DNA of 50,733 bases, taken from a virus. The translations under genes were made by a program, and so were the position numbers. The DNA is taken from positions 1-50,733 of IMG/VR virus record IMGVR_UViG_3300042922_000711. One strand, given 5' to 3'. The notes below the pieces were generated by a model. The model did no database searches, was not told the origin of the DNA, and was given only the letters and a program-made list of their open reading frames with translations. Of this stretch, positions 22,783 to 31,699 are shown one piece after another (positions within the stretch are counted from its first letter, which is position 1; every line of letters begins with the position of its first letter).

Positions 22783-23349
22783 ATGTCGAAAAAATCAAAA
22801 ATTATAGAAAAAGACGATAAAACAATAGAGAATTACATAGATGAAACGGTGAAAAAAACTGTAGCAGAAATTAAGCGACAAAGCATGTTGAAAAACAACA
22901 GACAAACACCATTTCAGAAGACAGAAACGCTTTTATATAATTATAACAATTATAAATCGGCCATAAAAGACAAGTACGAGCAGATTAATAGTATTCAATG
23001 CTTAGGTATTTCGAAGAAGTCTTCGAGTATAACATCATATTCATCAGGTCCAATATACGATATTAAAGATGATGATGATAAAGCAGAAGAGCAAATTATT
23101 TCAATAATAAACAGCATAAGAATTACTGAGAACTTTATCAAAATAATTGATTATGCAATTGATACTCTGAAGGATGATGAGTATTCGGACATAATAAGGC
23201 TAAAGTACTTTGAAGAAAAGAGCCGGGAAGAAATTGCAGAAATATTTGATTGTGATCCTTCGACAATCAGCAGAAATAAAAATAGGCTTATAAATTTGTT
23301 GCAGATCAGATTATTTTCAGATGAGGTTATCTGTCAATTATTTAATTAA
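22783..23349 (+). CDS. ArpU/sigma-region-4-like late transcription regulator
   Basis: The 188-aa protein has a helical, coiled middle and a C-terminal sigma-70 region 4-like HTH: YFEEKSREEIAEIFDCDPSTISRNKNRL. This is the pattern of ArpU/RinA-type regulators, which lie between early and packaging genes and switch on late transcription. ATG at 22783 follows AGAAAGGG; an in-frame TTG at 22723 would add repeat-encoded residues. Its upstream region is the right GGTTCAAGAT array, so the array may control when this gene is made. Confidence 0.82.
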   Translation: MSKKSKIIEKDDKTIENYIDETVKKTVAEIKRQSMLKNNRQTPFQKTETLLYNYNNYKSAIKDKYEQINSIQCLGISKKSSSITSYSSGPIYDIKDDDDKAEEQIISIINSIRITENFIKIIDYAIDTLKDDEYSDIIRLKYFEEKSREEIAEIFDCDPSTISRNKNRLINLLQIRLFSDEVICQLFN

Positions 23350-23376
23350 TGCACAAACCGTGCAATATTGACGCAC

Positions 23377-23405
23377 TTGACGTGTATTAATATTAATTAT
23401 AAAAT
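23377..23405 (+). promoter_or_regulatory. Candidate late promoter
   Basis: TTGACG (23377-23382), 17 bp and TAAAAT (23400-23405) lie just after the ArpU-like gene. A second TTGACG starts 9 bp earlier. The position fits the start of the late operon, but two terminator-like hairpins follow before terS. Confidence 0.5.
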
Positions 23406-23453
23406 GTTATTAGTTAATATTATAAATAATATTATAAATAATATTAAATTTCA

Positions 23454-23521
23454 AAACACCCGTGAGGGTGTTTTTTCTGTTTGAAAGAGCGCACGCCTCC
23501 TAAAATAAAGATGCGCTCTTT
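23454..23521 (+). terminator. Two tandem terminator-like hairpins before terS
   Basis: ACACCC-GTGA-GGGTGT followed by T's (about 23456-23478) and AAAGAGCGCA with its complement TGCGCTCTTT (about 23484-23521) stand in tandem. They either end the early operon or form part of a leader where late transcription must read through. Confidence 0.75.
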
Positions 23522-23523
23522 TA

Positions 23524-23557
23524 ATATTACCCTCTGCATCGATGCAGAGGGTAATAT
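23524..23557. repeat. Perfect 34-bp palindrome upstream of terS
   Basis: Each 17-nt half (23524-23540 and 23541-23557) is the exact reverse complement of the other, centred on ATCGAT. It lacks a loop, unlike a normal terminator. About 15 nt on, GGGAGC occurs twice (near 23574 and 23588). It is a candidate terminase or packaging recognition site. Confidence 0.6.
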
Positions 23558-23640
23558 ATATCATTGAGGCTAGGGGAGCGTAAGCGTGGGAGCTGATATA
23601 TTAAAGATTATAGTTTAAAATAGAAAGGTAGGTGAGCCGA

Positions 23641-24174
23641 ATGGCTAAAGGCAAGTACGAATACTGGTTAACACCTGAAGGCTTGCTTAAACTTGAAGCC
23701 TGGGCTAGAGACGGGTTAACTGATGAACAAATAGCGTCAAATATGGGTATAACAAGAAAAACATTGTTTAATTGGAAAGAGAAGTATTTACCCATTTTAC
23801 ACACCCTAAAAAGGGGTAAAGATGTTGTTGATATCGAAGTTGAAAATGCACTGTTAAAACGTGCTTTAGGTTATTCGTATGAAGAAAAGACTTGGGAACC
23901 AGTGACAACATACAGAAAAGAGTTTGATGATGACGGAAATGAAATACAGATTCCTGAAATAAGAGAAGTACTCACAAAGAGAGTCTTAAAACATCAGGTC
24001 CCGGATACAACAGCACAAATCTTTTGGTTGAAGAATAGGAAACCTAAAGAATGGAGAGATAAACAAGAGTTACAATATTCAGGCGAAGTGAACATTACTG
24101 ATCCATACGATGAGTTGACAGTTGATGAATTAAAAAAATTAGTAAAATTATGTGATGAGAATGAAGAAGCCTAA
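23641..24174 (+). CDS. terS: Terminase small subunit
   Basis: The 177-aa protein has an N-terminal HTH (GLTDEQIASNMGITRKTLFNWK) for DNA recognition, a central oligomerisation region (ALLKRALGYSYEE) and a C-terminal part common to clostridial phage small terminases (FWLKNRKPKEWRDK). It binds the pac or cos site and presents DNA to the large subunit. SD AGGTAGGTG sets the ATG at 23641. It overlaps terL by 20 nt. Confidence 0.88.
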   Translation: MAKGKYEYWLTPEGLLKLEAWARDGLTDEQIASNMGITRKTLFNWKEKYLPILHTLKRGKDVVDIEVENALLKRALGYSYEEKTWEPVTTYRKEFDDDGNEIQIPEIREVLTKRVLKHQVPDTTAQIFWLKNRKPKEWRDKQELQYSGEVNITDPYDELTVDELKKLVKLCDENEEA

Positions 24175-25561
24175 TGGTATAAAAATTAAGAAGTCATTAG
24201 CAAGAAAAGATTTTTTTTCGTATTGCAACATTAAAGCGCCTGATTTTTATAAAGATAATAGAAAATACCTCATTGAGTTCTGCAAGGACCTCCAGGAGTT
24301 TTATGAATCCGATGATGAGGTCGGTATAATTAATTTACCGCCTCGACATGGTAAGTCAAGAACGGCAGGGCTGTTTGTTGAATGGATCCTGGGGAATCAC
24401 CCGGAAGAAAAAATAATGACAGGCTCATACAATGAAACACTGTCAACTATGTTTTCGAAGAGTGTTAGAAATAACATCCAGGAAGAGAAAGCAGATGAAG
24501 ATAAAATTGTTTATTCTGATATCTTCCCGGAAACAAAGATAAAACGTGGTGATGGAGCCATGAACTTATGGAGCTTGGAAGGTGGATATAATAATTACCT
24601 GGCCACATCTCCAACCGGTACAGCTACAGGATTTGGTTGTTCACTGATGATTATAGATGACTTAATTAAATCAGCTCTGGAAGCAAACAACGCTGATGTG
24701 CTTGAAAAGCACTGGGAATGGTTTACTAATACAATGCTGTCACGTCTTGAAGAAGGTGGCAAGATACTCATTGTAATGACCAGGTGGCACAGTTTAGATT
24801 TAGCCGGAAGAGCTTTAAAGCACTTCACTGAAGTTGGTGCAAAGATTAAGCACATAACCATGAAAGCAATCCAGGATGATGGTTCAATGCTTTGTCCTGA
24901 AATACTCTCCAAGAGATCTGCTGAGAATAAGAAAAAAGCCATGGGGCTTGATATATTCAGTGCCAACTACCAGCAGGAGCCAATTGACATTAAAGGTCGA
25001 TTATATACAAGCTTCAAGACTTACAAAGAGCTGCCTAAAGATGAAAAGGGTAACTTGGTATATACAGCAATTAAGAACTACACAGATACAGCTGACACAG
25101 GCGATGACTTCTTGTGCAGCGTTGATTATATAGAATACAGAAAAGAAGCTTATGTTATTAACGTGCTTTACACGAAAGACGGCATGGAAATAACAGAGCC
25201 GGCAACTGCTAAGATGCTCCATGAAGACAATGTGGATATAGCTGACATTGAATCAAATAATGGTGGTAGAGGGTTCGCGCGTTCGGTGGAACGCATACTG
25301 AAAGAAAAACATAAGAGTAATAAAACAAGAATTCAACCTTTCCATCAATCTAAGAATAAACAATCAAGGATCCTTTCCAATGCAACCTGGGTAATGGATC
25401 ATATTTATTTTCCGATAAATTGGGCTGATAAGTGGCCTGAATATTATGAAGCAATGAGCAAGTACCAGAAGGAAGGTAAGAACCTTCACGATGATGCTCC
25501 GGACTGTACAACCGGCATTGCTGAAAAGATAGGACAAGGTAATACATTTAGTTTTGACTAA
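24155..25561 (+). CDS. terL: Terminase large subunit
   Basis: The 468-aa packaging motor has Walker A PPRHGKSRT (about residues 63-71), Walker B LMIIDDLI, and a C-terminal RNaseH-like nuclease ending in HDDAPDCTTGIAE, with other acidic residues near SVDYIE and ADIESN. It pumps DNA into the procapsid and cuts the concatemer. The start is uncertain among GTG 24152, ATG 24155 and ATG 24161 because all lie inside terS. Confidence 0.93.
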   Translation: MRMKKPNGIKIKKSLARKDFFSYCNIKAPDFYKDNRKYLIEFCKDLQEFYESDDEVGIINLPPRHGKSRTAGLFVEWILGNHPEEKIMTGSYNETLSTMFSKSVRNNIQEEKADEDKIVYSDIFPETKIKRGDGAMNLWSLEGGYNNYLATSPTGTATGFGCSLMIIDDLIKSALEANNADVLEKHWEWFTNTMLSRLEEGGKILIVMTRWHSLDLAGRALKHFTEVGAKIKHITMKAIQDDGSMLCPEILSKRSAENKKKAMGLDIFSANYQQEPIDIKGRLYTSFKTYKELPKDEKGNLVYTAIKNYTDTADTGDDFLCSVDYIEYRKEAYVINVLYTKDGMEITEPATAKMLHEDNVDIADIESNNGGRGFARSVERILKEKHKSNKTRIQPFHQSKNKQSRILSNATWVMDHIYFPINWADKWPEYYEAMSKYQKEGKNLHDDAPDCTTGIAEKIGQGNTFSFD

Positions 25562-25595
25562 CAAATAAAAATACTCTTGCAAGAGGTGAAAAACA

Positions 25596-27065
25596 ATGTT
25601 TGATTTCAATATATTCAACATTAAGAATGCTGCTAAGACTTCAATGACAAGATTGGAATTCTTTGAAGCTGAAATAAAGAAGTTTAAGAGCTCACAAAAG
25701 AGAAAAGATATGTTTACCGGGGAAAGGTATTACAGTGGTGAACATGATATCTTGAACAGAAAAAGAGAGATAATTGGTGAAGATGGTTCGCTCGTTGAAG
25801 TTTATAATCTTCCTAACAACAGGATAGTGGACAATCAGTATGCCAAGATGGTTGACCAGAAGACTAATTATTTTCTGGGTAAGCCTATAACCTTTAAGAC
25901 CGATAATAAAGAATATTCTAAGCAGCTGGAAGTTATATTCAATAAAAAGTTCCAAAGAACACTTAAGAACTTGGGTGAAAGCTCATTCAATGGTGGTATT
26001 GCTTATTTATATCCATATTATAACGATAAGGGCGATATAGCATTCAAAATATTCTATCCGAATGAGGGGCTACCGTTCTGGAAGGATGCAGAGCATACAG
26101 AGCTTGACTGCTTCATTCGTATTTATCCGGTAGAAGCTTATGAGGGTGCAAGAGATGTTATAATTGAAAAGGTTGAAATATATACTACTGAGGGAATTGA
26201 AAGATATGTCTTAAAGGACAACAAGTTAATTGCTGATGTGGAAGAACCTTCATCCACTCATTTCAAGGTTGAAGATACTGAAGGTAAAGAGTCCGGATTG
26301 AACTGGGAAAGAGTTCCAGTTATAGCTTTCAAATATAACAACAAAGAAATTCCATTAATCAAACGTGTTAAATGCTTGCAAGATGGTATCAACACAATTA
26401 TTTCCGACTTTGAAAACAACATGCAGGAAGATGCACGAAATACAATACTGATTCTTAAGAACTATGATGGAACTAACTTAGGTGAGTTCAGACGTAACCT
26501 GGCACAGTTCGGAGCTGTTAAAGTTAAGACAGTTGATGGTGCCGATGGAGCAGTTGACACGTTAGAAATTAATGTTAATGCTGAAAACTACAAAGTAATT
26601 CTTGATATATTTAAAAAGGCATTGATTGAGAATGCCAGGGGTTATGATGCTAAAGATGAAAGGATGAACAACAATCCTAACCAGATGAATATCCAATCAA
26701 TGTATAGTGATATTGACCTGGATGCAAATGGTATGGAAACAGAATGGCAAGCGTCGTTTGAAGAACTATTATGGTTCATTAGCGTACACTTAACTAATTC
26801 CGGAAAAGGTGACTTCACTAACGAACAGGTGGAGGTAATATTCAACCGTGATGTTTTAATCAATGAATCTGAAGCAATTACAAACTGTAAAAACTCAGTT
26901 GGCGTTATCTCAAATGAGACTATTGTTTCTCAACATCCATGGATCAATGACAATGAAGAAGAGTTAAAACGTATCAAAGAGGAAAAGCAAGATGAGATTG
27001 ATAAACTTTATGGTCAAACTCTAATTGATCCTTTAGGCGGTGATGAAGGTGGCCAAGAAGACTAA
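25596..27065 (+). CDS. Portal protein (SPP1 gp6-like)
   Basis: The 489-aa protein has the portal pattern of SPP1 gp6-like proteins: RYYSGEHDILNRKR and NNRIVDNQYAKMVDQKTNYFLGKP near the N-terminus and RNTILILKN in the crown region, with an acidic C-terminus. Twelve copies form the channel for DNA entry. SD AAGAGGTG precedes ATG. It follows terL and overlaps the minor head gene. Confidence 0.92.
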   Translation: MFDFNIFNIKNAAKTSMTRLEFFEAEIKKFKSSQKRKDMFTGERYYSGEHDILNRKREIIGEDGSLVEVYNLPNNRIVDNQYAKMVDQKTNYFLGKPITFKTDNKEYSKQLEVIFNKKFQRTLKNLGESSFNGGIAYLYPYYNDKGDIAFKIFYPNEGLPFWKDAEHTELDCFIRIYPVEAYEGARDVIIEKVEIYTTEGIERYVLKDNKLIADVEEPSSTHFKVEDTEGKESGLNWERVPVIAFKYNNKEIPLIKRVKCLQDGINTIISDFENNMQEDARNTILILKNYDGTNLGEFRRNLAQFGAVKVKTVDGADGAVDTLEINVNAENYKVILDIFKKALIENARGYDAKDERMNNNPNQMNIQSMYSDIDLDANGMETEWQASFEELLWFISVHLTNSGKGDFTNEQVEVIFNRDVLINESEAITNCKNSVGVISNETIVSQHPWINDNEEELKRIKEEKQDEIDKLYGQTLIDPLGGDEGGQED

Positions 27066-28095
27066 TAAGTACTGGCAGCGTAGATTTTTAATGATTAAAG
27101 AAGCTCAAGAGAAAAAAGATAAAAAGCTTTATAATGATATTATCCATGAGTTCAAGCTCACATCGAGAAAGATTGATGATGAAATAAATAAGTGGTATGG
27201 CCGATTTGCGGTCAATAATGAAATATCATTTACCGAAGCTAAAAAGATGCTCAATATTGATGAGCTTGAAGAGTTTCACTGGACGGTTCAAGAATACATA
27301 AAACTTGGTAAAGAAAATGCCATGAATCAACAGTGGATGAAAGAGCTCGAAAATGCTTCAGTTAAGGTCCATATATCAAGATTGCAGGTGCTTAAATTTC
27401 AAGTGCAACATCACATCGAAGTGCTTCATGATAAGCAGCTTAAGGATGTTGATATTCTTTTAAGAAATACATTTGAAGACACCTATTATCACACAGCGTA
27501 TGAAATACAACGCGGTTTTAATTTAGGATGGAATCTTCATCAGTTCAGTAATGAAGAGCTGTCAAACGTCATATTTAAGCCCTGGACAGTAGATAACAAA
27601 ACATTCAGTGATAGAATATGGGTGAATAAGCAGGACCTGATAAGCACACTGCACAGGGAAATGACTCAAAGTATAATCCGGGGTGAAGGTCCTAAAAACA
27701 TAATAGCAGCCGTGAGGGAATTACTTGGAGCTGAAGACAAAAGGAAAGCAACATACAAAGCTGGAAGATTAGTAATGACTGAATCAGCATTCTTCTCAAG
27801 CGCAGCTCAACAGAAATGCTTTAATGATCTTGACGTGGAAAAGTTTGAAGTTGTTGCAACCTTGGATGGCCGTACTTCTGAAATATGCCAGGACATAGAC
27901 GGTGACATATTCGACATGAAAGATTATGAAATTGGTGTTACTGCACCGCCATTTCATGTTTGGTGCAGGACAACAACTGTTCCATACTTTGAAGATAACT
28001 ATACTGAAAGAGCTGCCAGAGGAGTTGACGGAAAAGTATATTATGTAGACGGAAACATGAAATATGCTGAATGGAAAGAATTATTTGTAATATAG
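27049..28095 (+). CDS. Minor head protein with MuF domain (SPP1 gp7-like)
   Basis: The 348-aa protein is helical in its N-terminal two thirds and ends in a phage Mu F-type domain (LDGRTSEICQDIDGDIF, then PPFHVWCRTTTVPYF) with the conserved Cys and His pairs. Such proteins bind the portal inside the procapsid. GTG at 27049 gives a start MAKKTNKYW with suitable SD spacing; ATG 27043 is the alternative. It overlaps the portal gene. Confidence 0.9.
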   Translation: MAKKTNKYWQRRFLMIKEAQEKKDKKLYNDIIHEFKLTSRKIDDEINKWYGRFAVNNEISFTEAKKMLNIDELEEFHWTVQEYIKLGKENAMNQQWMKELENASVKVHISRLQVLKFQVQHHIEVLHDKQLKDVDILLRNTFEDTYYHTAYEIQRGFNLGWNLHQFSNEELSNVIFKPWTVDNKTFSDRIWVNKQDLISTLHREMTQSIIRGEGPKNIIAAVRELLGAEDKRKATYKAGRLVMTESAFFSSAAQQKCFNDLDVEKFEVVATLDGRTSEICQDIDGDIFDMKDYEIGVTAPPFHVWCRTTTVPYFEDNYTERAARGVDGKVYYVDGNMKYAEWKELFVI

Positions 28096-28105
28096 GAGAC
28101 AGTTT

Positions 28106-28192
28106 ATGTTGAATGTTATATCGTCTGGTTTAATAATTTTAGTTTTTATACTTTGGGCAATTGCTGCTATAATTGTAATTCTAAAATATTGA
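28106..28192 (+). CDS. 28-aa hydrophobic peptide
   Basis: A short ORF with SD TAGGAGA 6-7 nt before ATG encodes a peptide that is almost all one membrane segment (LIILVFILWAIAAIIVIL). It lies between head genes, where a membrane peptide is not expected. Confidence 0.45.
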   Translation: MLNVISSGLIILVFILWAIAAIIVILKY

Positions 28193-28244
28193 TTTGTAAT
28201 ATAGTTAAATATTGGCTATAATATTACCAAAGGGAGGTAATATT

Positions 28245-28589
28245 ATGAATTACGTTATAGCTGGGGATTATCCGGGATGGTTGATACAACCTGGTGGATT
28301 TAAAGGTGGTATTGTATTGGCACAAGGATTTAAGAAAATCAGAGTTAACAAAGAAACTGTTGAATCATATGAACTTGTAACGGACGAACATAGAAGGTCG
28401 GCTGCAAGCGGAGCCGTTAAAGGCCTCATTGGTGGAGCGTTGCTTGGTCCAGTGGGAGCTTTAGCCGGTGGGCTTAGTGCCAAGGAAAAAGGAACTTATC
28501 AGGTGGCTGTACAGTTCAAAGATGACAAGAAAAGCTTATTCAACATGGATGAAAAACTATATAAATTATTAATACAAACTATGTTTTAA
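28245..28589 (+). CDS. Glycine-rich conserved protein, 114 aa
   Basis: SD AAAGGGAGG sets the start. The protein has a central Gly/Ala-rich hydrophobic stretch (ASGAVKGLIGGALLGPVGALAGGLSA, about residues 60-85) between polar beta-rich ends (VAVQFKDDKKSLF). I recall similar proteins in Bacillota genomes and phages without known function. A possible promoter and gene boundary upstream, plus a terminator downstream, suggest a moron-like unit inside the head operon. Confidence 0.65.
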   Translation: MNYVIAGDYPGWLIQPGGFKGGIVLAQGFKKIRVNKETVESYELVTDEHRRSAASGAVKGLIGGALLGPVGALAGGLSAKEKGTYQVAVQFKDDKKSLFNMDEKLYKLLIQTMF

Positions 28590-28645
28590 ATTAAATAAGA
28601 ATAGTCCCTGCAAAGCCTCTCATTGAAGCGTAACAGCGCAGGTCT

Positions 28646-28676
28646 GACTCCGGAGCAATCCGGGGTTTTTTATTAC
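28646..28676 (+). terminator. Terminator after the Gly-rich gene
   Basis: ACTCCGG and CCGGGGT form a 7-bp stem (one G-T) with a 6-nt loop, then a T run. The rest of the 288-nt gap (28590-28877) has an unused SD (AGGAGGTGAAG), a weak AAGAC/GTCTT hairpin near 28750 and a CGTGG/CCACG hairpin near 28830, but no convincing gene. Confidence 0.65.
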
Positions 28677-28877
28677 AATAATATAGGAGGTGAAGTTAAC
28701 GTTGAAGAAAATACTAAAGAAAGGTTAGGTGATCCTCTTATCTCCCTGAAGACTTGGGTTAAAGGTCTTATTTTTATGTTTAAAATTCGTCACTTTGGTA
28801 TTACGGACGTTAACTGTTAAGACAAATAACGTGGACTGAACCACGAAAAAATAATGTATTTGAAAGGATGAAAGAAA

Positions 28878-29486
28878 ATGAGAAAAGAAGAATTAATAGC
28901 ATTAGGACTTGATGAAGCTACAGCAGTAAAAGTTGAAAAAGCTTCAACAGAGGAATTAAAGACATTTATTCCTAAGACGAGATTTGACGAAGTAAACACA
29001 GAGAAAAAGAAGCTTGAAGATGATGTCAAAGACAGAGATAAACAACTTGAAACTTTGAAGACTTCAACAGGGGATGTAGAAGCTTTAAAAACACAAATCA
29101 CAACTCTTCAGGCTGAGAACAAGACAAAAGATGAAACTCACGCTGCTGAATTAAAACAGCTTAAAGCTGAAAATGCAATTAGCGCAGCACTTGCAACATC
29201 AAAAGCTAAGAATCCAAAAGCAGCAAGAGCGCTTCTCGATATTGATTTAAAAAAAGTTGAATTCAACGATGATGGAACAATCAAAGGCCTTGATGATCAG
29301 ATTAAGAAGTTGACTGAAGCAGAAGATTCTAAGTTCTTATTTGACACTGAATCTAAACCAGGTAAACCAAAATTTAAAGGTGTTAATCCAGGTGAAGGAA
29401 AAGGCGGAGCTGGAGCTGGAACAGAAGGCGAACCTACTTCACTTGCCGAAGCAATTAAGCTTAAACTATCCAGCAACAACGAATAA
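28878..29486 (+). CDS. Scaffolding protein (GP20-like)
   Basis: The 202-aa acidic, helical protein (coiled coil at about residues 40-100; KKKLEDDVKDRDKQLETLK) lies directly before the capsid gene, the standard scaffold position. A helical C-terminus follows a Gly-rich hinge (GEGKGGAGAG). It should guide procapsid assembly and then leave. SD GAAAGGATG is present. Confidence 0.88.
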   Translation: MRKEELIALGLDEATAVKVEKASTEELKTFIPKTRFDEVNTEKKKLEDDVKDRDKQLETLKTSTGDVEALKTQITTLQAENKTKDETHAAELKQLKAENAISAALATSKAKNPKAARALLDIDLKKVEFNDDGTIKGLDDQIKKLTEAEDSKFLFDTESKPGKPKFKGVNPGEGKGGAGAGTEGEPTSLAEAIKLKLSSNNE

Positions 29487-29518
29487 AAAATATAAAAGAG
29501 TGAAGGGAGAACACTTAT

Positions 29519-30475
29519 ATGGCAGTAACATTGGCGCAAGCTAAACTTAACGTTCAAGACGATTTACAATCAATGGTTATAGACGAATTTGCGAAAAGCA
29601 ATTTCTTGTTTAATAACATGACATTTGATGATGTTGTATCACCTACAGGTGGAGGGGCAACTCTCACATACGGTTATACCAGATTAATTACACAACCAAC
29701 GGCAGACTTCAGAGCTGTAAATACTGAATATGCTCCTCAGGAAGTAACAAAACAAAGATACACTGTTGACCTTAAGGTGTTTGGTGGAAGCTTCCAGGTT
29801 GACCGTGTTATCGCAAACATGGGTGGTATTGTTGATGAAGTAGCACTTCAAATGCAACAGAAAATTAAAGCTGCTGCTGCCTTGTTTAACGACACAGTTA
29901 TCAATGGAGACTCTGCTATTGACGTGGATGCATTTGACGGCCTTGAAAAAGGACTTACAGGATCATCAACTGAATACAATACAGTGGCAGCAATAGACCT
30001 TTCTACTTCTGCTCTTGTAACAGCAAACTACATGTATTTTCTTGACATGCTTGATGAGTTCATTGGTGGACTGGACGGAACACCTTCTTTCCTTGGTGGT
30101 AACACTAAGATGATTGCTAAGTTAAGAGCAATTGCAAGAAGAGCAGGAATGTACCAGGTAACAAAAGACAACTTCGGACAGCAGGTTGAATACTATGGAA
30201 ATATTCCATTTGTAGACTTCGGAGCCAAAGCAGGCTCAAATAATCCTGTTGTTACTGTAGATGGCGTTTCAGGTGAGACTTCATTGTTTGCTGCAAGATT
30301 AGGGCTTGATGGTTTCCATGCTGTTTCAATGGCTGGTGTGGCACCTGTTCAATCCTGGTTGCCTGATTTCAAAACTTCAGGAGCAGTTAAGACTGGTGAA
30401 GTTGAAATGGTTGCAGCTGTAGCATTGAAAGCTACTAAAGCAGCTGGTGTTTTCAGAAAAATTAAAGTTCAATAA
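29519..30475 (+). CDS. Major capsid protein
   Basis: The 318-aa protein follows the scaffold gene and has features of HK97-fold capsids of Bacillota phages: an N-terminal helix, FLFNNMTFDDVV, KVFGGSFQVDRVIANMGG and a C-terminal domain with beta-hinge segments. SD GAAGGGAG precedes ATG. Codon use looks strongly biased, as expected for the most abundant virion protein. The terminator at 30481-30512 follows. Confidence 0.87.
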   Translation: MAVTLAQAKLNVQDDLQSMVIDEFAKSNFLFNNMTFDDVVSPTGGGATLTYGYTRLITQPTADFRAVNTEYAPQEVTKQRYTVDLKVFGGSFQVDRVIANMGGIVDEVALQMQQKIKAAAALFNDTVINGDSAIDVDAFDGLEKGLTGSSTEYNTVAAIDLSTSALVTANYMYFLDMLDEFIGGLDGTPSFLGGNTKMIAKLRAIARRAGMYQVTKDNFGQQVEYYGNIPFVDFGAKAGSNNPVVTVDGVSGETSLFAARLGLDGFHAVSMAGVAPVQSWLPDFKTSGAVKTGEVEMVAAVALKATKAAGVFRKIKVQ

Positions 30476-30480
30476 TCTAT

Positions 30481-30512
30481 GAACCAGTCAACTTATGTGA
30501 CTGGTTCAATTT
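30481..30512 (+). terminator. Terminator after the capsid gene
   Basis: GAACCAGTCA and its exact complement form a 10-bp stem with a 7-nt loop; the following T run is short, so read-through into the connector genes is likely. Confidence 0.75.
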
Positions 30513-30533
30513 CTTTATGAAAGGATGAGAGTA

Positions 30534-30914
30534 ATGGCAAAGATATATAGTCCAAATAAACAGTATGTTGGTATTTCAGCAGGTGTTACATTCGTTAAAG
30601 GTGTAGGTGAAGCCACAGATGAATACCTGATAGACTGGTTTAAGAAACACGGTTATGAAGTTGAAGAAGATTTAAAAGTTCCTGATCCAGATGATAGTGA
30701 TCCAGATGACCATGATCCAGGCGCTCCGGGAGAAGTAAATGAAGGTGACTTAAATCCTGATGTTACCAGCCCAGGGACCATTGATTTAGAAACTTATTCA
30801 GTTGAAGAATTAACCAAATTTGCTGAAGATAACGGCATCGACATTGGAAAGGCGACTTCAAAAGAAGGAATACTGAAGAAGATACAAGAAGCAGCTGAAA
30901 AAATAGAAGAATAG
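30534..30914 (+). CDS. Capsid-associated protein with C-terminal HeH/Rho-N-like motif
   Basis: The 126-aa protein has a short beta-rich N-terminus (YVGISAGVTFVKGVGEAT), an Asp/Pro-rich linker and a small helix-extended loop-helix domain at the C-terminus (YSVEELTKFAEDNGIDIG...KKIQEA). Proteins of this form follow capsid genes in many phages and may be decoration or head-joining proteins. ATG 30534 is set by AAAGGATGAG. Confidence 0.72.
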   Translation: MAKIYSPNKQYVGISAGVTFVKGVGEATDEYLIDWFKKHGYEVEEDLKVPDPDDSDPDDHDPGAPGEVNEGDLNPDVTSPGTIDLETYSVEELTKFAEDNGIDIGKATSKEGILKKIQEAAEKIEE

Positions 30915-30927
30915 GATGTGATAATCA

Positions 30928-31323
30928 ATGTTAACTGATATCACAGAAAGATTATTGTCGCTCGGTTACACAGTTGTTCAGGGTGATAGTTGGGTACTCG
31001 ACTATATAAGCAGCAAGGTTGAAAGTAGCATAAAAGGTGATTGTGGTGTTTATGATCCTTTAACGCTGGCAATAAAAATACCTGATGAATTACATCAAAT
31101 TGCAGTTGATAGGGTTTGCGGAGAGTTCTTGCATAGTAAAAAGGCATCCGGAGCTCTTGTTGGATTTGATTTGACTGCTGCTGTTAAAACAATTCAGGAA
31201 GGCGATATAAAGGTTGATTTCGGCGGTTCATTAACACCTGAACAAAGGTTGGACGCATTGATTAATTATTTGTTAAATCAAGGGAAGGGCGATATCGCTT
31301 CGCATAGGAAAATAAAATGGTAA
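30928..31323 (+). CDS. Head-tail connector protein
   Basis: The 131-aa helical protein sits first after the capsid genes, where gp6/gp15-like adaptors that dock on the portal are encoded. It overlaps the next gene by 7 nt. Role by position (about XkdH). Confidence 0.7.
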   Translation: MLTDITERLLSLGYTVVQGDSWVLDYISSKVESSIKGDCGVYDPLTLAIKIPDELHQIAVDRVCGEFLHSKKASGALVGFDLTAAVKTIQEGDIKVDFGGSLTPEQRLDALINYLLNQGKGDIASHRKIKW

Positions 31324-31697
31324 TACCTGAAAAGACAGTTACTGCTGTAAGAGCAGCTATCGAATCAATGTATGATGGTAAATGCACCGTAACAGAATAT
31401 AACCCTGTCACGGATCCCGTCACCAAGATTACCAAACATGTTGAAGATAATGTTCATACCGATAAACCTTGTCACTTATCTTATAAAAATATAATCAATG
31501 CAAATTCAACTGCGACAGGCTCAATTTTGACTCAAATAATAAAATTATTCATTGCACCTGAGGTGGCAATTAAACCAGGTTCAAAGATTACCGTGACACA
31601 AAACGGTATCACAACGGAATATAAGGATAGTGGTGAGCCTGCTATATATAGCACTCATCAGGAGATTGTTCTTAAATTGTTTGATGGGTGGTCTTAA
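31317..31697 (+). CDS. Head-closure (stopper) protein
   Basis: The 126-aa beta-rich protein (CTVTEYNPVTD, KPCHLSYKNI, FIAPEVAIKPGSKITV) matches the pattern of head-closure proteins such as SPP1 gp16, which seal the portal after packaging. It is coupled to both neighbours. Confidence 0.72.
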   Translation: MVIPEKTVTAVRAAIESMYDGKCTVTEYNPVTDPVTKITKHVEDNVHTDKPCHLSYKNIINANSTATGSILTQIIKLFIAPEVAIKPGSKITVTQNGITTEYKDSGEPAIYSTHQEIVLKLFDGWS

Positions 31698-31699
31698 CA

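Noticed and set aside
28623-28820. A 65-aa rightward ORF between the Gly-rich gene and the scaffold gene
   Set aside because: It runs through a terminator hairpin, has no SD sequence at its start and no protein-like pattern.
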